This document shows, one piece after another, positions 8,337-17,575 of a DNA stretch of 64,000 bases. This DNA comes from Myxococcota bacterium (GTDB lineage: Bacteria > Myxococcota_C > UBA6777), in contig JAKLKB010000008.1 in NCBI GenBank assembly GCA_023150835.1, positions 18,361 through 82,360 on the forward strand, in the 5' to 3' direction. A program made the position numbers and the translations under genes. The notes below the pieces were generated by a model. That model worked only from the letters and a program-made list of their open reading frames with translations. It made no database searches and had not been told where the DNA came from. Positions within the stretch are counted from its first letter, which is position 1. Every line of letters starts with the position of its first letter.

Positions 8337-10160
8337 TCAAGCGTCGGTGTTGGCCTTGGCTTCGAGTTCTTGCCAACGGGCATAGAGCTGATCGACTTGT
8401 TGTTGGGCGGTTTGCATCTCGGTGTAGCTTTGTTGAAGGGCGCGGGGATCGCGGGCGGTGATGGGGTCTTGGAGGCGGGCTTGACAGGCGGCGAGGTGTT
8501 CTTCGGCGGCAAAGATTTTTTCTTCGATCTGGGCGAATTCTTTCTGCTCCATGTACGTGAGGGTGTTTTTGCGTTTTTTGGCGGGTGGTGAGGCGATGGG
8601 AGCGGGGGAGGCGGGGAGTTGTTTGACGTTGCGTTTTTGTTCTTTGCGATGGCTTTCCCATTGAGAGAATCCTGCAAAAAAGCCGTTGCTTCCGTCTTCT
8701 TCGAGGCTTAACACGATGTCGGTCACGTTGTCGAGGATGTAGCGGTCATGGGTGATCAAGACGAGTGCTCCTTGAAAATCGAGGAGGCTTTCTTCGAGGA
8801 GTTCAAGGGTCGGGATATCGAGGTCGTTGGTGGGTTCGTCCATCAGGAGGATATCGGCGGGTTGGAGCATAAGGCGTGCGAGTTGGATGCGGGCTTGCTC
8901 GCCCCCCGAAAGCAGGCCGACTTTGAGGCCAAGTTGTTCATCACGAAACAGAAAACGGCGGGCCCAGCTTACGATGTGCATCGGCTTGCCTTGGTAGATC
9001 ACGCGATCGTTGTCGGCAGCGAGGGCTTCTTGGAGGGTTTGGTTGAGATCGAGTGAAGCGCGATCTTGTTCAAATCGCAAGATCTTGAGTTGATCAGCGC
9101 GCTGAATCGTCCCTGTATCGGGGGACATCTCATCTGCGAGGATCTTGATCAGCGTGGTTTTCCCCGAGCCATTGGTGCCGATCAAGCCGAGGCGCATCCC
9201 GGGGCGGAGTTTCAGGCTGAGATTTGAAAAAAGTGTCCGCCCGCCGAGAGATTTGCTGATGCCTTGGGCGACGAGGAGTTCTTTGGTTTTTCGGCCTGTG
9301 TCGTCAAGGGCGATCTGTGCGCTGCGCTGGCTGGCACTTTGGCGATCGCGAAGGCCGGACAGTTCTTGGATCAGGCGTTCTGCTTCTTGGATGCGGGCTT
9401 TGGCTTTGGTGGTACGGGCTTTGGGGCCGCGTTGGAGCCATTCGGTTTCACGGCGAACTTTGCTTTGCAGCGATTGTTCTTGGCTTGCGAGGGCTTGGAG
9501 ATATTCGTCGCGCAAGGTAAGAAAGCGCGAGTAGTTTCCGCTGCTTCGGAAGATCCCGCCTTCGTAAACGGCGTTTAGTTCCATCACGACGGTGGTTGCG
9601 CGTTCCAAGAAAAAGCGGTCATGGGTGACGACCAAGAAGGCGAATCCGCCTTGGCGCAAGAGGTCTTCAAGCCACAAGATGCCCTCGACGTCGAGGTGGT
9701 TGGTGGGTTCGTCAAGCAACAATAGGTCAGGTTCGGTGGCGAGGGCGCGGGCGATATCAAGACGCTTTTTCCAACCGCCCGACAGCAGCGTTGCGGGTTG
9801 CGTGGCATCGCGAAAACCTGCCCGACTCAACGCGATCTGCACGTTGACTTGCTTTTGCAGATCATCCAACGGAGCGTCGCGTACAGCTTCGCGCAAGACA
9901 TCTTCAACGCTCATCCCTTCGGAGAATCGGGAGACTTGGGGGACGTAGCTTAGGCGCGTATCGCGGCGCAACGAGCGATTCCCTGTGTCGGGTGTGTCCA
10001 CTCCCGCGAGGATCTTGAGTAAGGTCGATTTGCCTGCGCCGTTCGGCCCGATCAGTCCGATGCGATCTCCTTCAAATATCCCCATCGACAAGCCTTGGAA
10101 TAAAAAACGCCCTTGCATCGACTTGCTGATATCTTGGCAGCTTAGAAGCACTTCGGCCAT
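8337..10160 (-). CDS. ABC-F family ATPase (Uup-like)
   Basis: Two ABC domains (GLIGPNGAGKST, LSGGWKKRLDIARAL; GLIGTNGSGKTT, LSGGEQARIQLARL), no TM, C-terminal coiled coil. Confidence 0.93.
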   Translation of the reverse strand: MAEVLLSCQDISKSMQGRFLFQGLSMGIFEGDRIGLIGPNGAGKSTLLKILAGVDTPDTGNRSLRRDTRLSYVPQVSRFSEGMSVEDVLREAVRDAPLDDLQKQVNVQIALSRAGFRDATQPATLLSGGWKKRLDIARALATEPDLLLLDEPTNHLDVEGILWLEDLLRQGGFAFLVVTHDRFFLERATTVVMELNAVYEGGIFRSSGNYSRFLTLRDEYLQALASQEQSLQSKVRRETEWLQRGPKARTTKAKARIQEAERLIQELSGLRDRQSASQRSAQIALDDTGRKTKELLVAQGISKSLGGRTLFSNLSLKLRPGMRLGLIGTNGSGKTTLIKILADEMSPDTGTIQRADQLKILRFEQDRASLDLNQTLQEALAADNDRVIYQGKPMHIVSWARRFLFRDEQLGLKVGLLSGGEQARIQLARLMLQPADILLMDEPTNDLDIPTLELLEESLLDFQGALVLITHDRYILDNVTDIVLSLEEDGSNGFFAGFSQWESHRKEQKRNVKQLPASPAPIASPPAKKRKNTLTYMEQKEFAQIEEKIFAAEEHLAACQARLQDPITARDPRALQQSYTEMQTAQQQVDQLYARWQELEAKANTDA

Positions 10161-10334
10161 CGCGGATCATCCTCATGTTTGCGTGCGTTCGATCATTCTC
10201 CCCAAGCGCTCTTGGGGCTGTGCGCGATCCTTCTAGCGCGTCGTGGGGTTCTTGGCAAACCCTCGACCCTCTGGACTCGGTACATCCGCGCTCTTCTCCC
10301 TGACAGAGAAAGGCCGCTTGATATCTCTCAGCAA

Positions 10335-10475
10335 AGCAGCAACTTGTGGGATGGTTTTTGGGGCGTTGCCCCACGCCCCACAAGGGACCGATGGCCCCTT
10401 GACCCCATATCGGCGGGACGAATAGAGGTTTTTCAAACCCACAACGGCTCCGCTTGACAAGACGCAAATACGGCT
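10335..10475 (+). repeat. Family C palindromic element
   Basis: GGGGCGTTGCCCCACGCCCCACAAGGGACCGATGGCCCCTTGACCCC...TTTTTCAAACC..CGGCTCCGCTTGA...CGGCTTTTTTTT as in other copies. Confidence 0.75.
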
Positions 10476-10505
10476 TTTTTTTAGAATTGTGTTGCTTCGA
10501 TCAGG

Positions 10506-10728
10506 ATAGGACTTACGCTGTTGGTAGCGCTCCCACCTACGCATAAGCACGATCAAAAAAATCAAACGCTCGGATGCACCGCAGTTTTTTCTTCGTGCTT
10601 GTGCTTATTTTCATCGGGGAGCGCTATGAAAAGGGAAACCCTGAGATATCAGAACGTTGTAGGGGCGGTTCGCGAACCGCCCACGCCCGAACATGAGCCT
10701 TTTTCGTATCGAACTGCGTAAGTCCTAT
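10506..10728 (+). repeat. Family B element with 13-bp perfect terminal inverted repeats
   Basis: ATAGGACTTACGC at 10506 and GCGTAAGTCCTAT at 10716; perfect palindrome core GGGCGGTTCGCGAACCGCCC near 10663. Confidence 0.8.
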
Positions 10729-10810
10729 ATTGATGAAGAAGTTTTTTTGAGCAAAGGGACCGAAGGTGCAGATATCATACGGCCAAATCGAGCGGCGAAA
10801 GGCAGGCAGC

Positions 10811-11320
10811 ATGGATACAAAAGCGGTCTTTGGGTTCGTCGATCCAAAAGTGCGGAACGCAGCGTTGCAAGTTGCCGAACAGTTGCGCAGGTTGGGCGTT
10901 CGTTTTGCGCTTGCGGGTGGTTTGGCTGTTGGGGTGCATGGCTACGTGCGAGCAACCAAAGACGTCGACTTTCTTGTGGGCGAAGAAGCCTTTGAACATC
11001 ACGGACTGTTCGTCACATTCAAGGCGGGTGTGCCGATTCAAGTCGACGGTATCCAAGTAGATTATCTGTCCGCTTTTTCTTTGGGAGAGCACCTCGTCCA
11101 AGACTTAGAACATCCGTCTGTTTGCGACGGACTGCCCGTTGTTTCCATCGAGTCGTTGATCTACATGAAGTTGGTTGCAAGGCGAAGACAAGATCAGTTG
11201 GATGTGATCCAGCTGATCAAAGCGGGCGCAAATACCCGTTCCCTTCGTCGTTATCTTCAAGAACACGCCGCAGATCAACTCCCTCTCTTTGAAGAGCTGC
11301 TTGAAGAAGCCGAAAAATAA
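10811..11320 (+). CDS. Nucleotidyltransferase-fold protein (MNT/AbiEii-like family, predicted)
   Basis: LGVRFALAGGLAVGVHGYVRATKDVDFLV matches the GG-x-A...T.D.D nucleotidyltransferase core; SIESLIYMKLVARRRQDQLDV downstream motif typical of this family. Confidence 0.75.
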   Translation: MDTKAVFGFVDPKVRNAALQVAEQLRRLGVRFALAGGLAVGVHGYVRATKDVDFLVGEEAFEHHGLFVTFKAGVPIQVDGIQVDYLSAFSLGEHLVQDLEHPSVCDGLPVVSIESLIYMKLVARRRQDQLDVIQLIKAGANTRSLRRYLQEHAADQLPLFEELLEEAEK

Positions 11321-11327
11321 GCTGAAA

Positions 11328-11502
11328 ATAGGACTTACGCGGTTGGGGTTGTGTTGTGGGGTTGGAACCCCACGCCCGGGCCTTAGAGCGCGGCTCTATG
11401 GACCCCGTGTTCGCGGGGAGATCGATGGTATTTCAAACAAGCAGCACAGCCGCTTGAAGTACTGCGAGTACGGGGTTTTTTTGTCAACAGCGTAAGTCCT
11501 AT
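11328..11502 (+). repeat. Family C element, complete, 175 bp with 13-bp perfect TIRs
   Basis: ATAGGACTTACGC (11328) ... GCGTAAGTCCTAT (11490); internal multiple hairpins and a T-run. Confidence 0.88.
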
Positions 11503-11518
11503 GAAAAGGTAAAAAAAG

Positions 11519-11863
11519 ATGTTGCTTTGGTGGAAACAACAGCAAAAGAACCCGATGCCCGAGAGGCCCTTGCATCCGAAGTGGTTGTGGGCGTTTGTGA
11601 TCGTGTTGATCGGTTTGACGGGACTAGGGGTGTGGATCGAGGCGAATCTTCCGTTGGATCCGCAGCGACGGACGATGCTTGCAGACCCGACGTACGCCTA
11701 CGAAAGAAACCTCAGCATCGCTTTGATGATCGGCCTAAGTGCGTCTTTGTTGGTGCGTTGGCGTTCGCAGTATGGGTATCTGATCCGTTATGGTGTGTAT
11801 TGGCTCGTAGGGGTGGGCGGTTTGATGATCGGCTATGCTGCTTGGTACGGGCTTTTGTGGTAG
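11519..11863 (+). CDS. Small predicted membrane protein
   Basis: 114 aa with about three hydrophobic segments (WLWAFVIVLIGLTGLGVWI, LSIALMIGLSASLLV, YWLVGVGGLMIGYAAWYGLLW). Confidence 0.6.
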   Translation: MLLWWKQQQKNPMPERPLHPKWLWAFVIVLIGLTGLGVWIEANLPLDPQRRTMLADPTYAYERNLSIALMIGLSASLLVRWRSQYGYLIRYGVYWLVGVGGLMIGYAAWYGLLW

Positions 11864-11871
11864 AGGCCAAA

Positions 11872-12993
11872 TCAATAGGGCGGAAACAGTCGACGTAGCC
11901 CGTGCAACAAAACAACGCAGAAGAAAAAAGCGTTGCGCAAGGGCAAGAGTGGCCAAGCCAGCTTGATGGGTGGGAGGGCGTGGGCGAGGGCGTGAGCAAG
12001 CCGTTTCATCCAAGCGAGAGATCGGGGGAGATCGCGTAGTCCGAGCCTCCAAGCAGACGGCATCTGTTCGGGAGGGGTATTTGCGCCTACGATGCCCCCG
12101 ACGATCGCTGCTACGGTATCGGTATCTCCGCCAAGGCGGATCGCGGCTTCTACCGCAGCACGAAGATCTCCAAGGTATCGCAACCAACAAAAGATCGCGA
12201 TCGGAACGGTATGGTTGATGTAGCCCGTCACTCCGCGCTGTAAGCCAAGTGCGTTCGCAGCTTCCGATGCTTCGGCGTCTTGCGAAAGATATTTGCGGAC
12301 GGTCAGCAAAGCATCGTGTAAGGCGTCTCCTTCGGCGTAGAGCATAAGCTGATCGAGAAGCTCGCAGGGAGTGTGGCTTGGAGCGGATGGAGAGAGCAGA
12401 CCAGCATGGAGGCGGGCGGCGCAAGCGATCAGGAATGCGCCAGCTTCGGCTTGTGGGTCTGTATGAGTGAGTCGCGTGCTGATCTTGACGAATAGGCGGA
12501 GTTGATCGAGATCGTGGCAAACAAGGCCGAGGATCGGGGCGCGCATGGCAGGCCCGTTTCCTGCGGAAAATACGCCGCTTTGGTGGGGTGGGAAGCCGAG
12601 CCAAAGCTTGAGGATGGCGCGCAACGTCGCAAAGCCCACCCCTGCGGGCAAACCAAGCAACCATCCCCGCAGTCGCCATGCAAGCGAGCGCCCAAAGCGC
12701 TGCGGATCGCCTTGGGCCGCAAGCCAAGCTTGGGCGGTCATGCAGTGGTGTTCGGTATCGTCGCTGATCATGCCGTAGCGACCGACAAAAGCGTGTTCGA
12801 TCGGGGCTGTTCCAAACAGCCGAAACGCACGTCGTGAAGGGATGCCTTCGCGTGGAAGCCCCACCGCGTCACCGAGCGCAAGGCCCCATAAACATCCGAG
12901 GATCTGGGCCTCGGTGGCTTGAGGGGGGCGAAAGACTAGAGCAGAGGCGTCTTGGGCCGTCGGATGGGCTGTTTGAAGAGGAGACGTAGGCAT
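11872..12993 (-). CDS. ADP-ribosylglycohydrolase family protein
   Basis: GCLWGLALGDAVGLPREG, ISDDTEHHCMTAQAWL, THTDPQAEAGAFLIA and RLGGDTDTVAAIVGGIVGA motifs characteristic of the family. Confidence 0.9.
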   Translation of the reverse strand: MPTSPLQTAHPTAQDASALVFRPPQATEAQILGCLWGLALGDAVGLPREGIPSRRAFRLFGTAPIEHAFVGRYGMISDDTEHHCMTAQAWLAAQGDPQRFGRSLAWRLRGWLLGLPAGVGFATLRAILKLWLGFPPHQSGVFSAGNGPAMRAPILGLVCHDLDQLRLFVKISTRLTHTDPQAEAGAFLIACAARLHAGLLSPSAPSHTPCELLDQLMLYAEGDALHDALLTVRKYLSQDAEASEAANALGLQRGVTGYINHTVPIAIFCWLRYLGDLRAAVEAAIRLGGDTDTVAAIVGGIVGANTPPEQMPSAWRLGLRDLPRSLAWMKRLAHALAHALPPIKLAWPLLPLRNAFFFCVVLLHGLRRLFPPY

Positions 12994-13139
12994 GGGTGGT
13001 ATGGGCCTTTCTTGATCGAGTCACCTGTTGAACTTTTGAGTGGGTGAGGCCGTCCACGCGATGCGTGCTGTTCGGCAAAAGCAGCGCGATCCTCGCCCCT
13101 CCAAGCGATAAAGCGGAGGGCTAAAAAGATCACCGCTTT

Positions 13140-13226
13140 TTATCCCTCACGGGGTCAAGGGGCCTTCGGTCCCTTGCGGGGCGTGGTACCTCGCCCCACA
13201 ACATCAATCAACTGCGTAAGTCTTGT
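13140..13226 (-). repeat. Partial family C element
   Basis: Minus strand: ACAAGACTTACGCAGTTGATTG...GTGGGGCGAGGTACCACGCCCCGCAAGGGACC..GGCCCCTTGACCCC. Confidence 0.75.
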
Positions 13227-13238
13227 ATTGATGGGGGG

Positions 13239-13348
13239 TACGCAGTTGAAAAGGGAAACCGTGAAGAATCAACCCGTTGTAGGGGCGGTTCGCGAACCGC
13301 CCGCGCCCAAACATGGGCCTTTTTCGTATCGAACTGCGTAAGTCCTAT
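13239..13348 (+). repeat. Family B element (second copy)
   Basis: TACGCAGTTGAAAAGGGAAACC...GTAGGGGCGGTTCGCGAACCGCCC...TTTTTCGTATCGAACTGCGTAAGTCCTAT; right part nearly identical to 10624..10728. Confidence 0.85.
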
Positions 13349-13377
13349 CTTGATGAAGAAAAAAGGAAAAAGAAAAG

Positions 13378-13809
13378 ATGTTTACCGAAGACATAGAGAT
13401 CCAAGAAGGTTTATCGATACCCTCCTCGGAGGTGTCGTTTCGTTATGCACGCAGCGGTGGTCCGGGAGGACAGCATGTGAACAAAGTCGAGAGCAAGGTG
13501 ATCTTGTTTTTCGATATCGCGGGTTCGCCGTCGTTAAGCGAGGAACAGCGGGCCTTGTTGTTGGAGCGTTTGCAGAGTCGCTTGGACAAGGATGGGGTAT
13601 TGCAGTTGACAGCGCAGCGTTTTCGTAGTCAATACCGAAATCGTGAGGACGCGATCGAGCGATTTCGGCTGTTGTTGGCAGAGGCTTTGACCGAAGAAGC
13701 CGAGCGCAAGCCCACCCGCACCCCGTATTTTGTGGAGCGCCGCCGCCTTGAAAACAAGCGCCTGCGCGCCCAACGCAAGCAAGACCGCAACTGGCGTTGG
13801 GACGACTAA
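13378..13809 (+). CDS. arfB: Alternative ribosome-rescue peptidyl-tRNA hydrolase (ArfB/YaeJ)
   Basis: SFRYARSGGPGGQHVNKVESKV (GGQ motif), R/K-rich C-terminal tail ERRRLENKRLRAQRKQDRNWRWDD. Confidence 0.93.
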   Translation: MFTEDIEIQEGLSIPSSEVSFRYARSGGPGGQHVNKVESKVILFFDIAGSPSLSEEQRALLLERLQSRLDKDGVLQLTAQRFRSQYRNREDAIERFRLLLAEALTEEAERKPTRTPYFVERRRLENKRLRAQRKQDRNWRWDD

Positions 13810-13860
13810 GGCAGAGGCTTGACTTTTGTCGATGGCTTGAACACCAGTTTGTTTTCGTCG

Positions 13861-15099
13861 ATGGGACGGGATGGAGAGCGCTTGGTTGTAGAGGAGGCAT
13901 CGGTGGGCGTTGTGCTGTTGTACCTTGCGATCCCTGTGACAAGCGCGTTGGTGGGGTGGGGGACCAATGTTCTTGCGATCAAGATGATGTTTTTTCCGTT
14001 GGAGGCTGTGGGCAAACCGCCTTTTTTGGGATGGCAAGGGATCATCCCTGCGAAGGTGCGGAAGATGGCGACGATCTGCGTGGAGATGATCTTGGGCCGC
14101 TTGATCAGCGTGCGAGAGATGTTTGATCGCCTTGAGCCGCTACGGGTGGCCGAAGAACTGAGGCCGCTGTTGGAGCAGACGACCGAACGGGTGGTGGCGG
14201 GCGTGATCTCCGAGCAGTATCCGCGCCTGTGGGAAGGTCTTCCTGCGATCGTCAAAGAGCGCACTTACAAACGCCTACACAAAGAACTGCCTGTTGTGGT
14301 CGAAGAGATCATGCAAGAACTGCAACTGCATATCGAAGAGATCTGCGACGTGCGGCAGATGGTAATCGAGGCGTTTGTGCGCGACAAAGCCCTGCTCAAT
14401 GCGTTGTTTTTGCGCTGTGGTAGCAAAGAGTTTGAATTCATCGGTCGTTCGGGACTGTACTTTGGATTCTTGTTTGGCCTTGTGCAGATGGGGATCTGGA
14501 TCGTGGTGAAGCCTTGGTGGTTGTTGCCGTTGGCTGGGCTGATCGTGGGGTATGCGACCAATTGGCTTGCGTTGAAGATGGTGTTTGAGCCGCGTGAACC
14601 GATGAAGTTCGGCCCTTTTGCGTGGCAAGGATTGTTTTTGAAGCGACAGCGCGAAGTCTCCCAAGAATACGCCGCGATCTTCGCACGCGAAGTTTTGAAT
14701 GGAAAAAATCTGATTGAAGCGATCTTGCGTGGACCTGCGGCAGATCGGTTGTTTGCGGTGATCGAGCATCACTTGAAGCGAGCAATCGATGAATCATCGG
14801 GATATTCGAAGCCGCTGATTCAGGTGGTGGCTGGAACGGCCCAATACATCGCAATGAAGGAGCGGATCGCCAAGCGCGTGATCGAGGAGATGCCGATGGC
14901 GCTTAGCCGTCTGCATCAATACACGGACGAGGCCCTTGGGATCGAAGAGACTTTGCGCAACAAGATGAATGAGCTTCCTCCCGCAGATTTTGAAGGGATC
15001 TTGCGCCCGATATTTCAGGAAGATGAGTGGATCTTGATCGCTGTGGGGGCATTGTTGGGACTGTTGGTGGGGTTTGCGCAATTGGGGTTTCTGTTTTAA
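13861..15099 (+). CDS. DUF445 family membrane protein
   Basis: TSALVGWGTNVLAIKMMFFPLEAVG...GWQGIIPAK and GYATNWLALKMVFEPREP..GPFAWQGLFLKRQ duplicated motifs typical of DUF445. An upstream TTG start at 13819 is possible. Confidence 0.9.
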   Translation: MGRDGERLVVEEASVGVVLLYLAIPVTSALVGWGTNVLAIKMMFFPLEAVGKPPFLGWQGIIPAKVRKMATICVEMILGRLISVREMFDRLEPLRVAEELRPLLEQTTERVVAGVISEQYPRLWEGLPAIVKERTYKRLHKELPVVVEEIMQELQLHIEEICDVRQMVIEAFVRDKALLNALFLRCGSKEFEFIGRSGLYFGFLFGLVQMGIWIVVKPWWLLPLAGLIVGYATNWLALKMVFEPREPMKFGPFAWQGLFLKRQREVSQEYAAIFAREVLNGKNLIEAILRGPAADRLFAVIEHHLKRAIDESSGYSKPLIQVVAGTAQYIAMKERIAKRVIEEMPMALSRLHQYTDEALGIEETLRNKMNELPPADFEGILRPIFQEDEWILIAVGALLGLLVGFAQLGFLF

Positions 15100-15114
15100 G
15101 GGTCGTGTTGGTGT

Positions 15115-16731
15115 TTGTTCGCAGAGGTGCGGGTGCGCCAAGGAGAGGGTCCCCAAGCGGGCGACGTTTGGGAGGATGAGGCGAGCGAGGAAGAAGTGGA
15201 GAAGGCGATGCAACAAGGTGTGTTAAGGGAGCCGATGTCGCCCGTCGATGCGGCTTGGTTGAGCATGGAAGAACCGACCAATTTGATGATGATCTCGGGG
15301 GTGATGCAATTTGCCCAGCCGATCGAGAAAGAAGCGTTGTGCCGTGTGTTGATGGAGCGGCTGGTGGGGCCGTATCGACGTTTTCGGCAGCGGGTGGTGG
15401 AGCCTGCGGTGGGGATCGGCGCACCGTATTGGGAGGAGGTGGAGTCTTTTTCTTTGGAAAATCATCTCGTGGAGATGGATATCGCCGCGCCCTACGATCG
15501 CTTGACGTACCAAAACCAAGTGAGCGTGTTGTTGAGCGAGCCGTTGGATCGGGACAATCCGCTTTGGTGTATGCACTTGTTGCGAGAGAATGGGGAGATT
15601 CGAGCGATCTTTGTGCGGGTACATCATTGTATTGCCGATGGCATCGCGCTGGTGGTGGTGCTGTTGTCGATGGCCGATCCAACCGAAGGCTCGGAGAACT
15701 CGACTCTTGCGGAATCCGAAGCTGTGCAAGGTGGTGCTGGAGGGCGGGAGGCAGCGGTGGAGTCGGACACGTTGTTTGATCGGCTGCGTGGTTTGGGCGA
15801 TCTTGCGCGGACAGCGATGGACAGCGGCGTGTTTCAAGCGGCGAAACAAGCAAGCGAACAAGTGATGGAGCAGTTGTCGACGCGAGCAAGCGGCGTGTTT
15901 CAGCAAGTACGGGAACTTTCGTCGAAGCTGCTTGATGGGGGGCGAGATTTGTTGCAACGCCCCGATCATTGGGCTGATCAAGTGCGTATCAGCGCGCAAG
16001 GTTTGTTGGCCCCTGTGCGCTTGTTGTTGGAACGCGATGAACCCGCAACACGTTTTCGTGGTCCCCTTGGGACGGCCAAAAAGGTGGCTTGGTCTCCACC
16101 GATCCCGTTGTCGGATATCAAAGCCCTTCGCACGACAACGCACGTAACGGTGAACGATATCTTGATGGCTGCGATGACGGGCGCTTTGCGGCGGTATTTG
16201 TTGCAACATGGCGAATCGCTCGATGGGATCGAGCTTCGTGCGGCGATCCCTGTGAATCTGCGACCGATCGAAGAAGCCAAGCGCCTTGGGAATGCGTTTG
16301 GTTTGGTGTTTGTGCAGCTTCCTGTGGGCGAAGAAAGCCGAGAGATCCGCACGTTGCAGATCAAAACACAGATGGATGAGCTCAAACGATCTCCCGAAGC
16401 CTTGGTGACGTTGGGGATCTTGCGCGCTGTGGGCTTTACACCTTCCGAGATCAAGCGATGGTTTGTGGAGATCTTTGGTCGTCGGCTGACTTGCGTGATG
16501 ACGAACGTTCCGGGGCCGCAGCAGCCATTGCGGATGGCAGGGCAGCCGTTGGAAACCTTGATGTTTTGGGTTCCACAGACAGGGCGTTTGGGGCTTGGCG
16601 TGAGCCTCTTGAGTTATGCGGGCAGTGTGCGTTTGGGCGTTGCGGTGGATGCCGGATTGATCGATGATCCCGATGCCATCGTGCAAGCATTTCAAGAAGA
16701 GATCGCAGCGATGATGCGCGATCGATCGTGA
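15115..16731 (+). CDS. Wax ester synthase/diacylglycerol acyltransferase-type protein (WS/DGAT)
   Basis: MSPVDAAWLSMEEPTNLMMISGV start-like motif, HHCIADG catalytic motif, C-terminal VMTNVPGPQQPLRMAGQPL. True start may be internal (MSPVDAAW). Confidence 0.92.
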   Translation: MFAEVRVRQGEGPQAGDVWEDEASEEEVEKAMQQGVLREPMSPVDAAWLSMEEPTNLMMISGVMQFAQPIEKEALCRVLMERLVGPYRRFRQRVVEPAVGIGAPYWEEVESFSLENHLVEMDIAAPYDRLTYQNQVSVLLSEPLDRDNPLWCMHLLRENGEIRAIFVRVHHCIADGIALVVVLLSMADPTEGSENSTLAESEAVQGGAGGREAAVESDTLFDRLRGLGDLARTAMDSGVFQAAKQASEQVMEQLSTRASGVFQQVRELSSKLLDGGRDLLQRPDHWADQVRISAQGLLAPVRLLLERDEPATRFRGPLGTAKKVAWSPPIPLSDIKALRTTTHVTVNDILMAAMTGALRRYLLQHGESLDGIELRAAIPVNLRPIEEAKRLGNAFGLVFVQLPVGEESREIRTLQIKTQMDELKRSPEALVTLGILRAVGFTPSEIKRWFVEIFGRRLTCVMTNVPGPQQPLRMAGQPLETLMFWVPQTGRLGLGVSLLSYAGSVRLGVAVDAGLIDDPDAIVQAFQEEIAAMMRDRS

Positions 16732-16743
16732 GGAGAGAGTTGG

Positions 16744-17571
16744 ATGTTGCGTGATCTATCGGAACGGATGGGGTGGATGCGAGAGCCTTCTGCGGAGGAT
16801 CTTGGGCGGCGAGCGCGGCGTATCGAGCGCTTTTTATGGCCTTGGCAACAGTTGTTGAAACCATCCGTCACAGGGTGGGAGAATATCCCCGAGCAGCGTC
16901 CGCTGTTGTTTGTGGGCAATCATACGCTGTTTGGAGTGTTGGATGCACCGTTGTTGTGGTTGGCCTTGTATCGGGAAAAAGGCATCTTGTTGCGCGGTTT
17001 GGGAGATCGCCTGCATTTTCAGATCCCGGGTTGGCGGGAGTTATTGACGCGCTATGGAGTGGTGTTGGCGGATCCCGAAGTCTGCGGTCAATTGATGCAA
17101 CAAGGTGAGGCGATCTTGGTCTTTCCGGGTGGAGCGCGGGAAGTGACCAAACGCAAGGGAGAACGTTACAAGCTGATCTGGAAGGAGAGACGGGGGTTTG
17201 CGCGGCTTGCTGCACAGCACCAATGTACGATCATCCCGTTTGCTTCGGTGGGGATCGAAGATATGTTCGATGTGGTGTTGGATGGAGACGAGCTTGCGGC
17301 TTCTCCTTTGGGGGCCGTGTTGGAGCGACTGCGTATCCGCAAAGATGTCTTGATGCCGTTGGCGGTGGGCAAAGGCCCGCTCGGTCTTCCGCGCTTGCAG
17401 CGGTTGTATTTCCATTTTGGAGCGCCGATCCCCAGCGAGGGCATCGATCCTGAAGACGACGCTGCGGTGTGGGATCTGCGCGAAGCCACGCGCCATTCGA
17501 TCGAAGAGAGCATCGCCATGCTTCGTCAAGCGCAACGTCATGATCCCAAACGCTTTTTATTTTTCCCCTAG
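16744..17571 (+). CDS. Lysophospholipid acyltransferase (LPLAT) family protein
   Basis: FVGNHTLFGVLDAPLL (NHxxxxD), LVFPGGAREVTKRKGE motif; directly downstream of WS/DGAT. Confidence 0.9.
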   Translation: MLRDLSERMGWMREPSAEDLGRRARRIERFLWPWQQLLKPSVTGWENIPEQRPLLFVGNHTLFGVLDAPLLWLALYREKGILLRGLGDRLHFQIPGWRELLTRYGVVLADPEVCGQLMQQGEAILVFPGGAREVTKRKGERYKLIWKERRGFARLAAQHQCTIIPFASVGIEDMFDVVLDGDELAASPLGAVLERLRIRKDVLMPLAVGKGPLGLPRLQRLYFHFGAPIPSEGIDPEDDAAVWDLREATRHSIEESIAMLRQAQRHDPKRFLFFP

Positions 17572-17575
17572 CCGC

